A stretch of DNA of 64,000 nucleotides from Whalleya microplaca (lineage: Eukaryota > Ascomycota > Sordariomycetes > Xylariales > Xylariaceae). The translations under genes and the position numbers were made by a program. The first letter of the stretch is position 1. Every line of letters starts with the position of its first letter. Of this stretch, positions 12,212-22,976 are shown one piece after another. Where the stretch lies: the NCBI GenBank assembly GCA_022497155.1, contig MU385726.1, positions 186,001 through 250,000 of the forward strand, read 5' to 3'. Under the pieces are notes generated by a model. The model was not told the origin of the DNA, made no database searches, and saw only the letters and a program-made list of their open reading frames with translations.

Positions 12212-12329
12212 TACAGTTTACCTCCGTACGAACCTACTGAACTAATTGACAAAGAGTCTTGCTACTCTAGTGTCACAGAATTATGCCAGGAAGTAACACT
12301 TATATCTATATACAGCCGTAATTGCCACA

Positions 12330-15149
12330 ATGGCCGCGGCTGTCCAGGTCATGCAAAGTTCCGCTGCCTCGACTCGACTACAAGGGTCTGGGAGCACTGG
12401 GAGCACTGCTCCCGTCCTCGAATTCGTTTGTCTCTTTACACACGACCTGCGCAGGAAGCAAAAACGCTGGCAAGATGGGCGAATCAAATTCCATTCGTTC
12501 AACAAGCGTGTCATGGTCTACGATGAACGCGGAAACTTCATAGGAGATACCCACTGGCGCGAGGACTATGAATTTGACGAAGGCGAAGAGGTCGAGCTTG
12601 AGAGAGGAGGCACCATTGTTCAAGTCGCCGAGTGTATAGGGAGCCGAGACCAAGACTTATCTGAGCTCGTCGACAAGAGAGTCCAGGAGAAGGCTCAGCG
12701 GCAATCAGCTGCTGTTGCGCGTCGACCTCCTGTACTTGAGCCCTCGACACCTCACATTACCGCTCCACATTTCCAGCTCCGACACAAGCCACTGCATAAT
12801 CTAATTGGCACGCCCACAGGACATCATGGCCGCGCACTCGTGCCTACCGAATCCCCATATGAGGAAAGGCAGAAAGTGGCCGTGTCACCACTAGATGATA
12901 GTGCTCGTCCCACGAAACGAAGAAAACGAGAGGCATCGCCTCCGAGCAAGAGTGGCTACGCACAAAGCTTGTTTGGCGCTAGTCTGACACTCTCAGGCCG
13001 GCCCTCAAGCACACCATCGCTACGGAAACAGCTCCCAGCATCTTCCGATCCGAGCAACCACGGCGATGATCCGCATTTCGTAAGTAAACCGACTCACGCA
13101 CCAATCACAAAAGCCCAGAAGGTCGTTCTAGGACCTGCGCTGAGGAACACACTGCTGGCAAATCCTCCACGTGAACCTCCTAAGACCTCCGCACAGAAGA
13201 GAGGTAAACCAGCTCTGTCATCTTCACCCTTGCGGTGTGATAATCCTAATGATCCACAAAATTTTGATTCTACACTGGGGCAGTCCAGATCAAACAGGAA
13301 CAAGGAGAAGCATCATCGCCCAAAGGAACGTGAGCTGCTACAACCCATATCAGTAAACCACCTTCCGAGAGGTGCGGAAAAAGATGGATCAGAGATCAAT
13401 ATGATCAATTCCAAAAGTAGTGTTCGTGGTAACACCTCTACGGCGAAAGTTTTGAGCAGAGAGAAGTCGGATAATCTGCCCCAAGCACCTCAGCCCAGAA
13501 ATTCCGTCCGCAATCGGGAACTCGTCGCAAGAAATCAGTTCGAAGATACGCCGAGGAAGCCAAATGCCGGTAGAAAGGATCAAGGCCAATATCCGGAAGG
13601 ACCTTTGATGGATGAGCCGAGAACAGAGCTGCGTATCCAACCAAGGAAGAAACGAGGTCTATTAATGGTATCTGAGAAATCAGGGACCAATGGGTCATCG
13701 TCAATATCAAAAAAGATTAAGGCCCGAATTGATCATCGAAGTCCTACCACCCTGTCCAGTGAATCTGCAAACAATGATAGAAACAATGATGCGCTTCACA
13801 CAGACGGGATCGCAGACGCTGAGGCTACACAATGCGATGACCATGGACGAATCACAGCCCAGTCAAGGAAAGATGCTAGAAGAACGCAACGCAACATAGC
13901 TAACAGTGACACCTATCGTTCCAAAGAAGTTAGAGGCTTCGATGATACTTTATTGGACACCATTACCACCAGCCAACCGCGTGGGGAGGAGGACTCAGAT
14001 TGTATGGAAATTGTACCATCGCATAATGAGCCGACAGAAAATCCTGGCTCGAACGCCAAGCAATTCGGGGAAACGCCAGAATTTCGTCGGGGTACCAATA
14101 CCAAAAAGAGCCGTGGTGTTCTAAATGATGCAGTTCACCATAAAGCTTGTGATGCCACCGCCTCACGTGATGATCCTGTTGAGGAAATAGAAATTCGAAC
14201 ACGACGAAATACGAGTGACGAGCAGGTCGAGTCTCTCAATCTGGCACATGAAAACGTTGATCGGACAGGCAAGAGGTGCCCGTACACAAGTAGGAAGCAA
14301 TCATTTAGCGAGAAAGAAAAGGCTCAGGCTGAGGGTAGTCTGGCTACTCCTTCAACAGATCAATGCAATGGGAATCTAGGGGTTTCGGACGATGAGGGTG
14401 AGTTTGCTATGGCAGATGATGCGCCGGCTCCCCGCCTAGCTCATCTGGGTCGCAAAAGCATACGCAGCAAAGAGGTCATTGGTTTTGTCTTCAGCGAGGA
14501 ACCTGAGCATAATAGCGCCGCCCGGCGCAAGGACAGTGGCAGTGATGGGGAAAATCAGGCTGTCGGCTTACTACTAAAGCAGCCCATGACAGAGCACTCG
14601 ATACAACAAAATGGCGATACTGAGAAGGCAGCGACAACCAACGGACGGCTTCTTCAAGCATCCCAGCCTCAAGGCCATCAAGAGACCACAGCACCAGAGA
14701 AGGAAGTTACACGTGGGTCTGTTGTAGACCAAAATATACCAGCACCTGAGGTGGAATCAATTTTGCGTCCTCCGCAGAGACAGACTAGCTCAAGGTTTAC
14801 CCAGTCCAGAGAAGAAGCAAATGTGCAGATTCAAATGCCTGAGGGAGACACTGCAGTAGCTTCGCCACAACCCCCTGCAAAGGTCATCCTCAACCCCGCA
14901 ACTCGAGGCAAGAAAGCTGCCAAGCCTTCGGATGCTGCCGGCCAGATTCCGCAATGTCCTCTTCCACCGGAAGCAGCAGTCAACAAACCCTCAAACATAG
15001 AGACACTCAGGAATCTTAGAAAGAGGCCTGGTATCGGAAATCAGACGAGAGGAGCTGCTCCTGCACCAATGTCTGGGTTTACTAGAGCAAATGGAGGACC
15101 ATGGAGTAGGGAAGCACATGATCTATTCGAATTTACTCGGCCTCCCTAG
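12330..15149 (+). CDS. DUF2439 protein, Mte1/Dbl2/ZGRF1-type DNA-repair factor, 939 aa
   Basis: A single uninterrupted exon starts at ATG 12330 (context CACAATGG). Residues about 28-110 form a DUF2439 domain: APVLEFVCLFTHDLRRKQKRW, then DGRIKFHSFNKRVMVYD and a DTHWREDYEFDEGEEVELE block. The rest is disordered and basic, with many Ser/Pro and Arg/Lys stretches. The C-terminus carries a separate conserved-looking motif, GGPWSREAHDLFEF. In the family, budding yeast Mte1 binds the Mph1 helicase and acts on D-loops and telomeres, fission yeast Dbl2 controls Fbh1 foci, and animal ZGRF1 has the same N-terminal domain followed by a helicase. No helicase domain is present here, as in Mte1 and Dbl2. 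The protein is much longer than the yeast ones, through the disordered middle. Confidence 0.85.
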   Translation: MAAAVQVMQSSAASTRLQGSGSTGSTAPVLEFVCLFTHDLRRKQKRWQDGRIKFHSFNKRVMVYDERGNFIGDTHWREDYEFDEGEEVELERGGTIVQVAECIGSRDQDLSELVDKRVQEKAQRQSAAVARRPPVLEPSTPHITAPHFQLRHKPLHNLIGTPTGHHGRALVPTESPYEERQKVAVSPLDDSARPTKRRKREASPPSKSGYAQSLFGASLTLSGRPSSTPSLRKQLPASSDPSNHGDDPHFVSKPTHAPITKAQKVVLGPALRNTLLANPPREPPKTSAQKRGKPALSSSPLRCDNPNDPQNFDSTLGQSRSNRNKEKHHRPKERELLQPISVNHLPRGAEKDGSEINMINSKSSVRGNTSTAKVLSREKSDNLPQAPQPRNSVRNRELVARNQFEDTPRKPNAGRKDQGQYPEGPLMDEPRTELRIQPRKKRGLLMVSEKSGTNGSSSISKKIKARIDHRSPTTLSSESANNDRNNDALHTDGIADAEATQCDDHGRITAQSRKDARRTQRNIANSDTYRSKEVRGFDDTLLDTITTSQPRGEEDSDCMEIVPSHNEPTENPGSNAKQFGETPEFRRGTNTKKSRGVLNDAVHHKACDATASRDDPVEEIEIRTRRNTSDEQVESLNLAHENVDRTGKRCPYTSRKQSFSEKEKAQAEGSLATPSTDQCNGNLGVSDDEGEFAMADDAPAPRLAHLGRKSIRSKEVIGFVFSEEPEHNSAARRKDSGSDGENQAVGLLLKQPMTEHSIQQNGDTEKAATTNGRLLQASQPQGHQETTAPEKEVTRGSVVDQNIPAPEVESILRPPQRQTSSRFTQSREEANVQIQMPEGDTAVASPQPPAKVILNPATRGKKAAKPSDAAGQIPQCPLPPEAAVNKPSNIETLRNLRKRPGIGNQTRGAAPAPMSGFTRANGGPWSREAHDLFEFTRPP

Positions 15150-16426
15150 AGTGCAAACTCGACCGGTCCATGCAACTAATTTGCAACTGACAAGGCTCCA
15201 AGGAAAGCATTTTGATGACATGTAATGGCTGAGGCTCACACCGTCGACATTGAATACGACTAGTTATAGCTTATGGTAAGCAGAAGAGCAAGGGGAGCTG
15301 ATGTTATTTCGCACCTAACTGGTCGCAACACTGGAAGCGGCAAATTTAGCCTTCTGCTTTTCTAACTCTTGGATGCATTATGTGAATAAAACAACTAGCA
15401 GTGGTTAGTTCTGGAAATCTTGTTGAGCCTCATGGCCGTAGACTCGAACGAAGAAAAGTGACCGTCCAAAATGGGCGATCAATCAATTTGACCAGGGTCT
15501 ACACAGTCGGTCCCGTTAAGACATTTGCTCTCGCCCGGCAAGCTGCAGGAAGCGCTTATTAAGTAAGTACCTATTACATAGGGCAACCCAAGGAACTGTC
15601 AGATGAACGACGATGTTTAAACATTCTTAGCCAAGTTGATCTTACAGCATGTAATGATTTGTCGTCGTATTGGGCTGCATTACTCTTGTCTCGACCCAAT
15701 CTGTTCCCATTTGGTATGGCCACGGAAGTTCAATTCAATGTTCACAGATGTCATCCCCTTTCCTCTTTCGTTTCCCATCCCATACCATTTCTATTCCCCT
15801 GGTCCGAATGAAATCTCTGCCTCCCACTTCTGCCAACTTGACGGACGGCCCGGTATTGAAAAAAGACAAATCTTGACTCACCGAAAGTTCGGCGAGTCCC
15901 ATTTGTTGTTCTTCGGAGATGAGCTACCGTGTCTGTCGCTTCGTTGCATGTGCAGAGGTCAGCGATACTAGCCAGGCTTGATAGGCAGGATCAATACCAT
16001 ACATTACTCAAAGCAGATTACGTACTCCTTATAGTGAAGGATATCCAATGACTAAGGTAGCAGGTTTGTCTAGCCTGCCAGGTGTTTTTGCAGAACAGCG
16101 GCGATCTGCCTTGATGTCAGCCTCGATTGATCCAGGCGCAGTTGCATTGCAGAACAATGGCTTTTTTGCCCATTTCCCAGAACATACCCCTCCACTTCTT
16201 CTTCTATTTGTCTTGCGGTTTTGGCGTGTGCGCGAGTTTTTAATTTTCTATACACAGCCAGGCAGATTTCACACACTTCTCCCGCTGCTTGTTCTCAATT
16301 TGTTAGTCTTGACATCTGATAACTGCTGCCTTGTACATTTCCGACTTATTGTCTTGCAACCTTGATCTGCTAGGAGCGTTTTAGCAGCAAGGCTGCCTCC
16401 TCGCGTAACTACCAAGGCAGCTCACG
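15150..16426. other. Intergenic region upstream of the zinc-binding protein gene
   Basis: No gene is supported. The last 400 bases are pyrimidine-rich, as in fungal promoters and 5' UTRs. Confidence 0.5.
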
Positions 16427-18416
16427 ATGGCCTCGCCCATTTATGACCACCACACAATATCCGCTCCAACAGTCGCTTCTCAAGCATCTCGAAGTCCCGA
16501 CTCGCGACACCCCCCGAGAATTTTAGTCGAACCGACTCCTGAAAATCAAAATGTATACAACCAAATTAGGCGGGAACATCAATACTACCAACAGCAGACC
16601 GATGTCGCTAATCAGCGGAATTTACTCGCTCTTCCCCAGGCAGCCCCGCCTATGTCCAGAAGTACGACGAACGAAAGCTATGGTAGCGAAAATACAATAC
16701 ATTCGCACCTAGATCATTCCGGCGTACCTTCGCCCCAGGACACGGCAACAAATGGGGCGGGCCAACCGAGACGACCTCGAGGTCGGAGGAAAGGGCCGCT
16801 TGCTGCTAAGACGAGATTGAACACCGCTGTCAAGCGCAAGCTTAAGCTCACCTGTCTAACCCATAAGGCCAAGAAGACAACGGTAAGGCTTCTGACAAAT
16901 TTGTAGGATCGCACTCACTAAGTCTACCCCGCAGTGCGATTGTTACGATTTCAGCAGGTTGGAAGAAGGTTATCTAAATTCCGAGTCTCAGCGATTCGCA
17001 AGCCCGAATAACTCATCGGGCCAAAATGATGTCATGCCACCCAACCCCATCGAACGACCTACAAACGGTGATATCGGGACGTTTGGTATCGGTGGTGCTG
17101 CGGCCACGTCCTTACATCGAGATGTCGCCGACGGTAATGACTTGCTGCAAACCCCAGGCAGCGCTCGCGCAAGTACACTGCAGTTCCTAGACGCCTACGA
17201 ATCCGCTTCGGTTCACGATATAATGCAGGTCTCAATGGGACAGACTTACTACCCAGGTTCGGACGCAACCGCACCATCACAGAGAGGACAAATGCAAGTT
17301 GGATTCCTCGAGATCGGCAGTCAGATGCCATACTCAAATCGCTGGCATTGCGAGTATAAGGGTCCGACAACGTCTATATCGGAAACCTCGTCGGAAACCT
17401 GCTCATGGACAGGCCCTATCCAAGAGTTGGCTTCTCATTTTGAAAACAGCCACCACCCATTCCAAGCGGCTTCACCGCCTTTATGGTGGGTATGTTCCAT
17501 TTGCAAAGCTAAGAATCACAGTCGTGAACACCCACCATCGTCTATCGCGATTGACTGTTCCGCTTCTTCCTGGCAGAGATGGTACTACGGGTCTACGACA
17601 AGTGGATCCGTCACGGAATCGGTGCCGCCGCTGACTCAATACAGCGAATCTGATACCGGGCGTTCATGGGACCTACACCGGGAGTATAACCAGCCGGGGC
17701 CGGCAGGGGGAGGGTCGAATAATAGCTACAACGCTTACTATGAGGCTAACTTCCACGATCGTTGGAGCTACAGTGACGCCAAGTGGGAGGAGGCAAGCAG
17801 TGTTTGTTCTACTCGCGCCAAACAAAAAGATCCTCGTGATTCGCGAAGTTGCCTCTTACAGCATCTTGCTTGCATGCATAAAATCGGACAAGGCCCAACA
17901 GATTCTGGCACAAACAAAATCTGTGACTACCAACCGAAACTTTCAACACGCAGATCTCAGATCTTGTGGTCATATGGCAAAATACTCCTTTGCCATCTCC
18001 CCGCGCTCAAGCCACCACCGCTCATAACTACTGCAATTCAAGAAGAAGTATACCGGCTTCTTATTGGATTGGATATATTATTGTCCTGCACAATGCGGTG
18101 GCCGATAGGACCCACGATAGGGGTGTTTTTGCTCGGATTCCTGGCGACGTGGATATTCAATTGGTATAGATCTTGGACCGTCGATGAGGTTCGTGAGATA
18201 ATTATTCGACCGTACGAAGCTGGATACTAACGTGCTGCAGGTACGGAAACCGCCAAACTTACAATATTCGACGTCGAGGGATTATGGCATTTCTTAAGAA
18301 TTGTCCTCGGCGTGGATCATGTCTGCGCCGAGGTCGAGAACACGATATATTTCCGTGCATTTCTTGTGATGATTTACGTTTTGTTTCCTCATCTTTGCTT
18401 TATACCACTTCGCTGA
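16427..18416 (+). CDS. Putative zinc-binding protein with hydrophobic C-terminal segments, 629 aa
   Basis: Exons are 16427-16882, 16935-18192 and 18241-18416. The last intron (48 bases) has a GTGAGA donor, a TACTAAC branch site and a CAG acceptor, and phase is kept throughout. Residues 119-165 are a basic block (GRRKGPLAAKTRLNTAVKRK) followed by Cys143, His146, Cys153 and Cys155 and the segment YDFSRLEEGY, which I recall as a conserved fungal signature. Residues about 289-346 hold a second Cys/His-rich block (WHCEYKG, CSWTG, SHFENSHHPF, WWVCSIC), plausibly a C2H2-like finger. Two hydrophobic segments follow, IGVFLLGFLATWIFNWY near 570 and FRAFLVMIYVLFPHLCF at the very end. Function is unknown. 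The region around residues 440-540 is less convincing as coding sequence and could contain a missed intron. Confidence 0.7.
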
Positions 18417-20324
18417 ACGAAGGAAAAACATGGCGGGTTGCTTTGGGACTTTTGGTTAGATACCCTTCACATCGCTCGGGCGCGGGAATCGTCTTTTTTT
18501 GTTCTTTTATTGCTTTCCCTCGCATGTCTGTCTGGAAACGTTCAAGTGCTGAATAGGCCGGGATGCAAAAATTCCTCGTGGTTGGATATAGGAGTATTTA
18601 TAGGGCATCGTTTTCCATCAGACGTCTTATTAGGACTGCCATTGGGGTAATATATATATTTATATATCTCACCTCAAATCTCAATGGTATTTTTGTTGCC
18701 TCATTAGTGCATATCTATATATATATCCTGCATTGATAGGCAACGTCAATACGATCTACCTAGATAACTATGGAGATAATTCCGATGCCTCGAGCTGACA
18801 GGCAATGCAGTCACATCATCGCCTATGAGGGCATTCATTTCTTCTGGTGCCACGCTGAGTCATAGTCAGATTGAGTTGTCTGCTCAGTTATCGCACATGA
18901 GATCCTAGACTTTGACTCAGCCCCGCACTTCACACTCCAAGGGTTCAAGCAGTTATCCGACGTCCGCTAGATCTTCAGATCGACTCCGTGGTGGGGTTGT
19001 CGGAAAGTGGCAGGACGGGGAAGACGGGGCTATGGATAATGAGACACGCTGACACGCTGACAATTCAAGGAATTGACGAGACACAAAATGCAAATAATAC
19101 ACGTACGTGTACAAGCTTCTGAAGAAGAGAAAAAAAATTTTCTTTTTTCAATCCAAGCCATTGAAACTGTGCTCTACTATTACCCTTCAAGCTAATATGT
19201 ACTACATATCATGAGATTGTTAGTCTTAAATCCGAAGGAGATAAGTAACCGGGACCAAATGGGAAAATTCTGATTACTCTATCTATCAAGTGTCACGGCA
19301 CACTCGAGTGATGATGCAAGGCAATTGGCAATGTCAAAAGTATTATATTGATTACCTAGGTAGTTTGCATAGTAGTTACTGACCTTGGGTACACGTATGT
19401 ACTCTACGTGTACGAAGCTGCCGGTTGAAGACCAGAAGACCAGAGGACTCGGAGATCGCTTCAGGGATAACAAGGCACAGGGATTAGCGGGACTCAATTG
19501 CAGGGAAAATGGGGGCCTTGAGTCATCGCGGATTCGCGAATTGGCCAATTGATCCCCAAAAGGGTTGCCGACCGCGTGGGTGCCTGAGGCATCTCTGCAC
19601 TACATACCGTGTCTGGGGCTGACTCTTGTTAGTAGATTCGCCGTCACTCCTATCAAACACTAACAGTATTATACCATAGGGTACTTCCCTCAGTCGTTTG
19701 ATAATCCTTGTTCCCACCGGTTCCCACCAGAGAGTTGAGCTCATTGGTCCAAGACTCAGCCCGCGCTTAACCCTTTTCTCTTCGCCGGACCCGCCCTCAA
19801 ATTCGACGGCATAACCCACCATCAATGAGTGAGGCTTTGCAGTCCGCCGTTACAACAACGCCGTAAGCTAAGAAGTGAAATATCTCCTGGTGACTCCCTC
19901 CCGAGCTTCACTTTCTTCACCTCTTTCTCTCTCTTTCCCACCTCTAGCTATAGTGAACTACCCCATTCACTTCCAAGACCTCACTATTCCCGAGTCAGGC
20001 ATCGCCATCCAAGGTGACCGACCCGACTCAATCCGGTCTTTCATCCCCTACTGTCAGCGTTGATTGTTGATCAGATCCCCTGGTAGTTTACGACACTCAT
20101 CAGCTCACTACACCGACTAGAGACAGTATACCTGTGTACGTCTCTTGTATTGCCTACATTGTATCAATCACACAGTCGTTGGAGTTGGCGGCACCGGACA
20201 CCCTCCACGACACGTCTCGGTATTTGCTTGGTAAATCCCTGCCTGGCTGTAGCCATCCAACCAACCAAACCCCTTCAACATCCATCTTAAAGACTTGAAG
20301 AATTCAACCCGTGCCACCATCAGT
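18417..20324. other. Intergenic region, promoter side of the half-zinc-cluster gene
   Basis: No gene is supported. It contains AT-rich TATATA tracts (about 18650-18670, 18715-18726), an AAAAATTTTCTTTTTT stretch near 19133-19148 and an ACCTAGGT palindrome at 19354-19361. The final several hundred bases are CT-rich, as expected for a long 5' UTR. Confidence 0.5.
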
Positions 20325-22976
20325 ATGTCGGCTATGTTTCAGGACACCTCCACCGCTCTGATGGGCTTCTCTGTCATCCAACCCGCAATTGGTGCCCCCT
20401 TGCAATTCTTCCCTGCAATGGGTTCCAAGGAGCTGGACGAGTTGATCGGCGCCTACGTCCCCGGTGAGGCTACCATTCAGGAGAAGCGTGCTGCCGTTTC
20501 CATGGAGTTCTTTGAACACACCATGGCGACTGGCGAGCTTTTCAAGTTCTTCATGGTTCCCCTTGGGTCCCCCACCACCTCATTGGTTGATTCTGGCTAC
20601 GCCTCTAGCTTTACATCACCCATCATGTCTGAGAGCCAGTGGACCCCAGCGAGTAATCCCTCGTTCTCGTCTTCTGAGCGCAAGAATCGACACTCGTCAT
20701 CATCGAAGAAGGCGACTCCGTCAACCGACTTCTCTCATCTTCCTGGAATGAAGATTATGACTAGAGACGGCCAAGACGTAACTAACTCGGCTTCGCGTGG
20801 TTGCAAGACCAAGGAGCAGCGCGACCACGCACATCTCATGCGGATAATAAAAGCTTGCGATGCCTGTAAGAAGAAGAAGGTTCGCTGCGACCCGAGCCAT
20901 AGGAGATCATCAAGCGCTGCTGCTCCTAAGCCGGCCAAGAGAGCGAAGAAGGTTGCCGCTGCTGTTGCTGCCGCTGTTGCACCGCCGCCGCCTCCCCAGA
21001 TATCTGCGGAACAGGTAGCATTTACTCCAACATTCGACCAAGTCACCCCAGAATCTTCGTCATCATTCAACTCCACTGTTTCCGAGCCTGTGGATGATTC
21101 CCTTTTTGACTGGGATCAGTTCGTCCAGTATGACGACGAACCAACAGAAGCTGTCTCAACTGACTATGACTTCTTCTTTGATCCTGCGAATTACTTCTCA
21201 CCGACGACCGCCTCATCGAATTCCTTCTCCCACTCATTCTCCAACTCATTTTCCAACTCATTCTCACCATCACAACCAATTGATCCAGTCCAGTCTTGTA
21301 GCTCTGGTGATTCGATTGCGAACCCGATGGCCAGGTCTAACTCAAGCGAGGCCCAGGCCCAGGCTCATGCGCCATTCCCTCCATACCTGAATCCTGGCGG
21401 CGAAGCTGGCAACAATTATGTCGACTTCAATCTATACTCTCCTGGTTCGAGCGTTGATGATGATCTTGGCTATGCCAGGGATGTCGCAGCACCACCTCGC
21501 CACAGCTACTACGAGAACCTAGATAGCCAACGGCCAATTAATTCTCAAACGTCGGCGTCCTATATTAGCCAAGATGGCGAGCCTAACTCGCAACAATTAG
21601 GCAGCCACGGAGCCGCAAATGCGGCAGGTCGCCTGTCGTCGCTCTTCTCTCAGGAAGAACCGGCATATCTTGACAGGTCAGATTACAGGCCATTGCAATA
21701 TAGCAATTCAACGTTCTCAGATAGCAGCCAAGATGGCGCACTACCTAGACAACGCATTCCAGTCTATGGAGGAGGATCCAGTCCATCAGGGGCACCAACT
21801 GGTGCACCATCGACAGGATTGAGCCCGTCGCAATTCAGCCTTGACCCGCAATCACTGGCTAGGAAGCCAGAATCGCGGGCTAGACTAAGCGAATTGCAAT
21901 TCAGCGAGTTACAGTTCAGCAACTCACAGTTCAGCGATGGAGATATCCAGTCCAACGATACCCAGTTCAGCGATGCCCAGCTCAGCGGTGCCCAGCTCAC
22001 TGAACTGCAATTCAATGATGCTAGGTTGGTTGCAACCAGTAAGCGCAGCCTAAGGACTTCAGCTCTCACGCCTGCCAATAGCGATCGGGCTTCGAACGCT
22101 GCTTCTGCCAATTTCTCTAGTAACAGAAACATGGCGAGTGCGGCCAATTCCTCGACTGCTTCGCTAAGCAAGCATGTGCCACATGTCACTTCTGTCTCGA
22201 GAGTACGACACCCTTACTTGTTTGAAATATGCTTTCAGCTAAAAATATCCCAGAATCCGATATCTTCCGAGGTCAAGAAGCCAGTATCGAGCTCGACTGA
22301 CCGCTCGGTCCGCGCTACTGGCAAGACTTTAACGTTCTCACTGTTATCGTCATTCTCTTCGCGAATCATGCCTAATGGAACTGGTGTTGAGACTGATCAC
22401 AAGCGACCCATCACGTCTCTCTTGACAAGCCCGACACCCACGACAACATCATCCGTTAGGACGACATCACCTCAAGATGTCCGTCCTGCCAATCGGGTGA
22501 TTAATTCCTGCCCTTCAAGCAATATGCCTATCTCCAAGATTGAACTCTCGATGCTTACGTCAACGACAAGCGATGCGGCGGCTCATAAGAGGATATGGTC
22601 CTCTATGATCGCCACAGTCGCCATCTACGCCATGTCCTTCATGATACTGCTCTTGACCGAGCCTGGACATAGTAGCCTCCTTAGGCACGATGGCTTTTCC
22701 TTAGAACTGGTTGCTATTGCAACGTCCTTCCTGAAACTCCTAGTTCTCAGAAACATCCTGGTCTCGAGTTTCACCAAGAATGGAGGAGACTGTCGGATGA
22801 TGTCTCTTCTCTCCAGCATCTTCCCAACGGGACTTGCTACATCATGTGCGGACATGTTGGACCTGTCCACACAACATCTTTCCTCAACGAAGCCTCGCTT
22901 CAGTTCCACCAGATCTATCAGGCCCTTCTCAGATTTATCGCAGGAATACTTAGCAGTTGGATGTGTGCATGGTTGA
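20325..22976 (+). CDS. Regulator-like protein with half a Zn2Cys6 cluster, up to 883 aa
   Basis: One long open frame; the first in-frame ATG is 20325. Residues 1-85 form an ordered block (GFSVIQPAIGAPLQFFPAMG, then SKELDELIGAYVPG and VSMEFFEHTMATGELFKFF) that I recall as conserved in filamentous ascomycetes. Residues 178-188 read CDACKKKKVRC, the first half of a Zn2Cys6 cluster (Cys178, 181, 188). No second CxxC half follows. After it come an Ala/Lys stretch, poly-Pro, acidic aromatic-rich segments, SFSNS repeats and short pentapeptide repeats at about 520-570. A hydrophobic segment lies near residues 760-785. Binding to DNA is inferred only from the basic half-cluster. The part after about 22200 is uncertain: another frame is open from 22685 to 23029, so an intron may change the C-terminus. 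Confidence 0.72.
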   Translation: MSAMFQDTSTALMGFSVIQPAIGAPLQFFPAMGSKELDELIGAYVPGEATIQEKRAAVSMEFFEHTMATGELFKFFMVPLGSPTTSLVDSGYASSFTSPIMSESQWTPASNPSFSSSERKNRHSSSSKKATPSTDFSHLPGMKIMTRDGQDVTNSASRGCKTKEQRDHAHLMRIIKACDACKKKKVRCDPSHRRSSSAAAPKPAKRAKKVAAAVAAAVAPPPPPQISAEQVAFTPTFDQVTPESSSSFNSTVSEPVDDSLFDWDQFVQYDDEPTEAVSTDYDFFFDPANYFSPTTASSNSFSHSFSNSFSNSFSPSQPIDPVQSCSSGDSIANPMARSNSSEAQAQAHAPFPPYLNPGGEAGNNYVDFNLYSPGSSVDDDLGYARDVAAPPRHSYYENLDSQRPINSQTSASYISQDGEPNSQQLGSHGAANAAGRLSSLFSQEEPAYLDRSDYRPLQYSNSTFSDSSQDGALPRQRIPVYGGGSSPSGAPTGAPSTGLSPSQFSLDPQSLARKPESRARLSELQFSELQFSNSQFSDGDIQSNDTQFSDAQLSGAQLTELQFNDARLVATSKRSLRTSALTPANSDRASNAASANFSSNRNMASAANSSTASLSKHVPHVTSVSRVRHPYLFEICFQLKISQNPISSEVKKPVSSSTDRSVRATGKTLTFSLLSSFSSRIMPNGTGVETDHKRPITSLLTSPTPTTTSSVRTTSPQDVRPANRVINSCPSSNMPISKIELSMLTSTTSDAAAHKRIWSSMIATVAIYAMSFMILLLTEPGHSSLLRHDGFSLELVAIATSFLKLLVLRNILVSSFTKNGGDCRMMSLLSSIFPTGLATSCADMLDLSTQHLSSTKPRFSSTRSIRPFSDLSQEYLAVGCVHG
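21882..22034 (+). repeat. Coding pentapeptide-like repeat
   Basis: Units such as LSELQ, FSELQ, FSNSQ, FSDAQ, LSGAQ, LTELQ and FNDAR follow each other with one longer interruption. They give a Gln at every fifth position and Leu/Phe after it. At DNA level the units share CAGTTCAGC-type blocks, which points to slippage expansion. Confidence 0.75.

Noticed and set aside
16070..16276. Minus-strand 68-codon frame that reads like a protein
   Set aside because: It lies in the pyrimidine-rich upstream region of the 16427 gene; its Glu-rich part comes from the TTCTTCTTC tract, and no partner exon or domain is seen.
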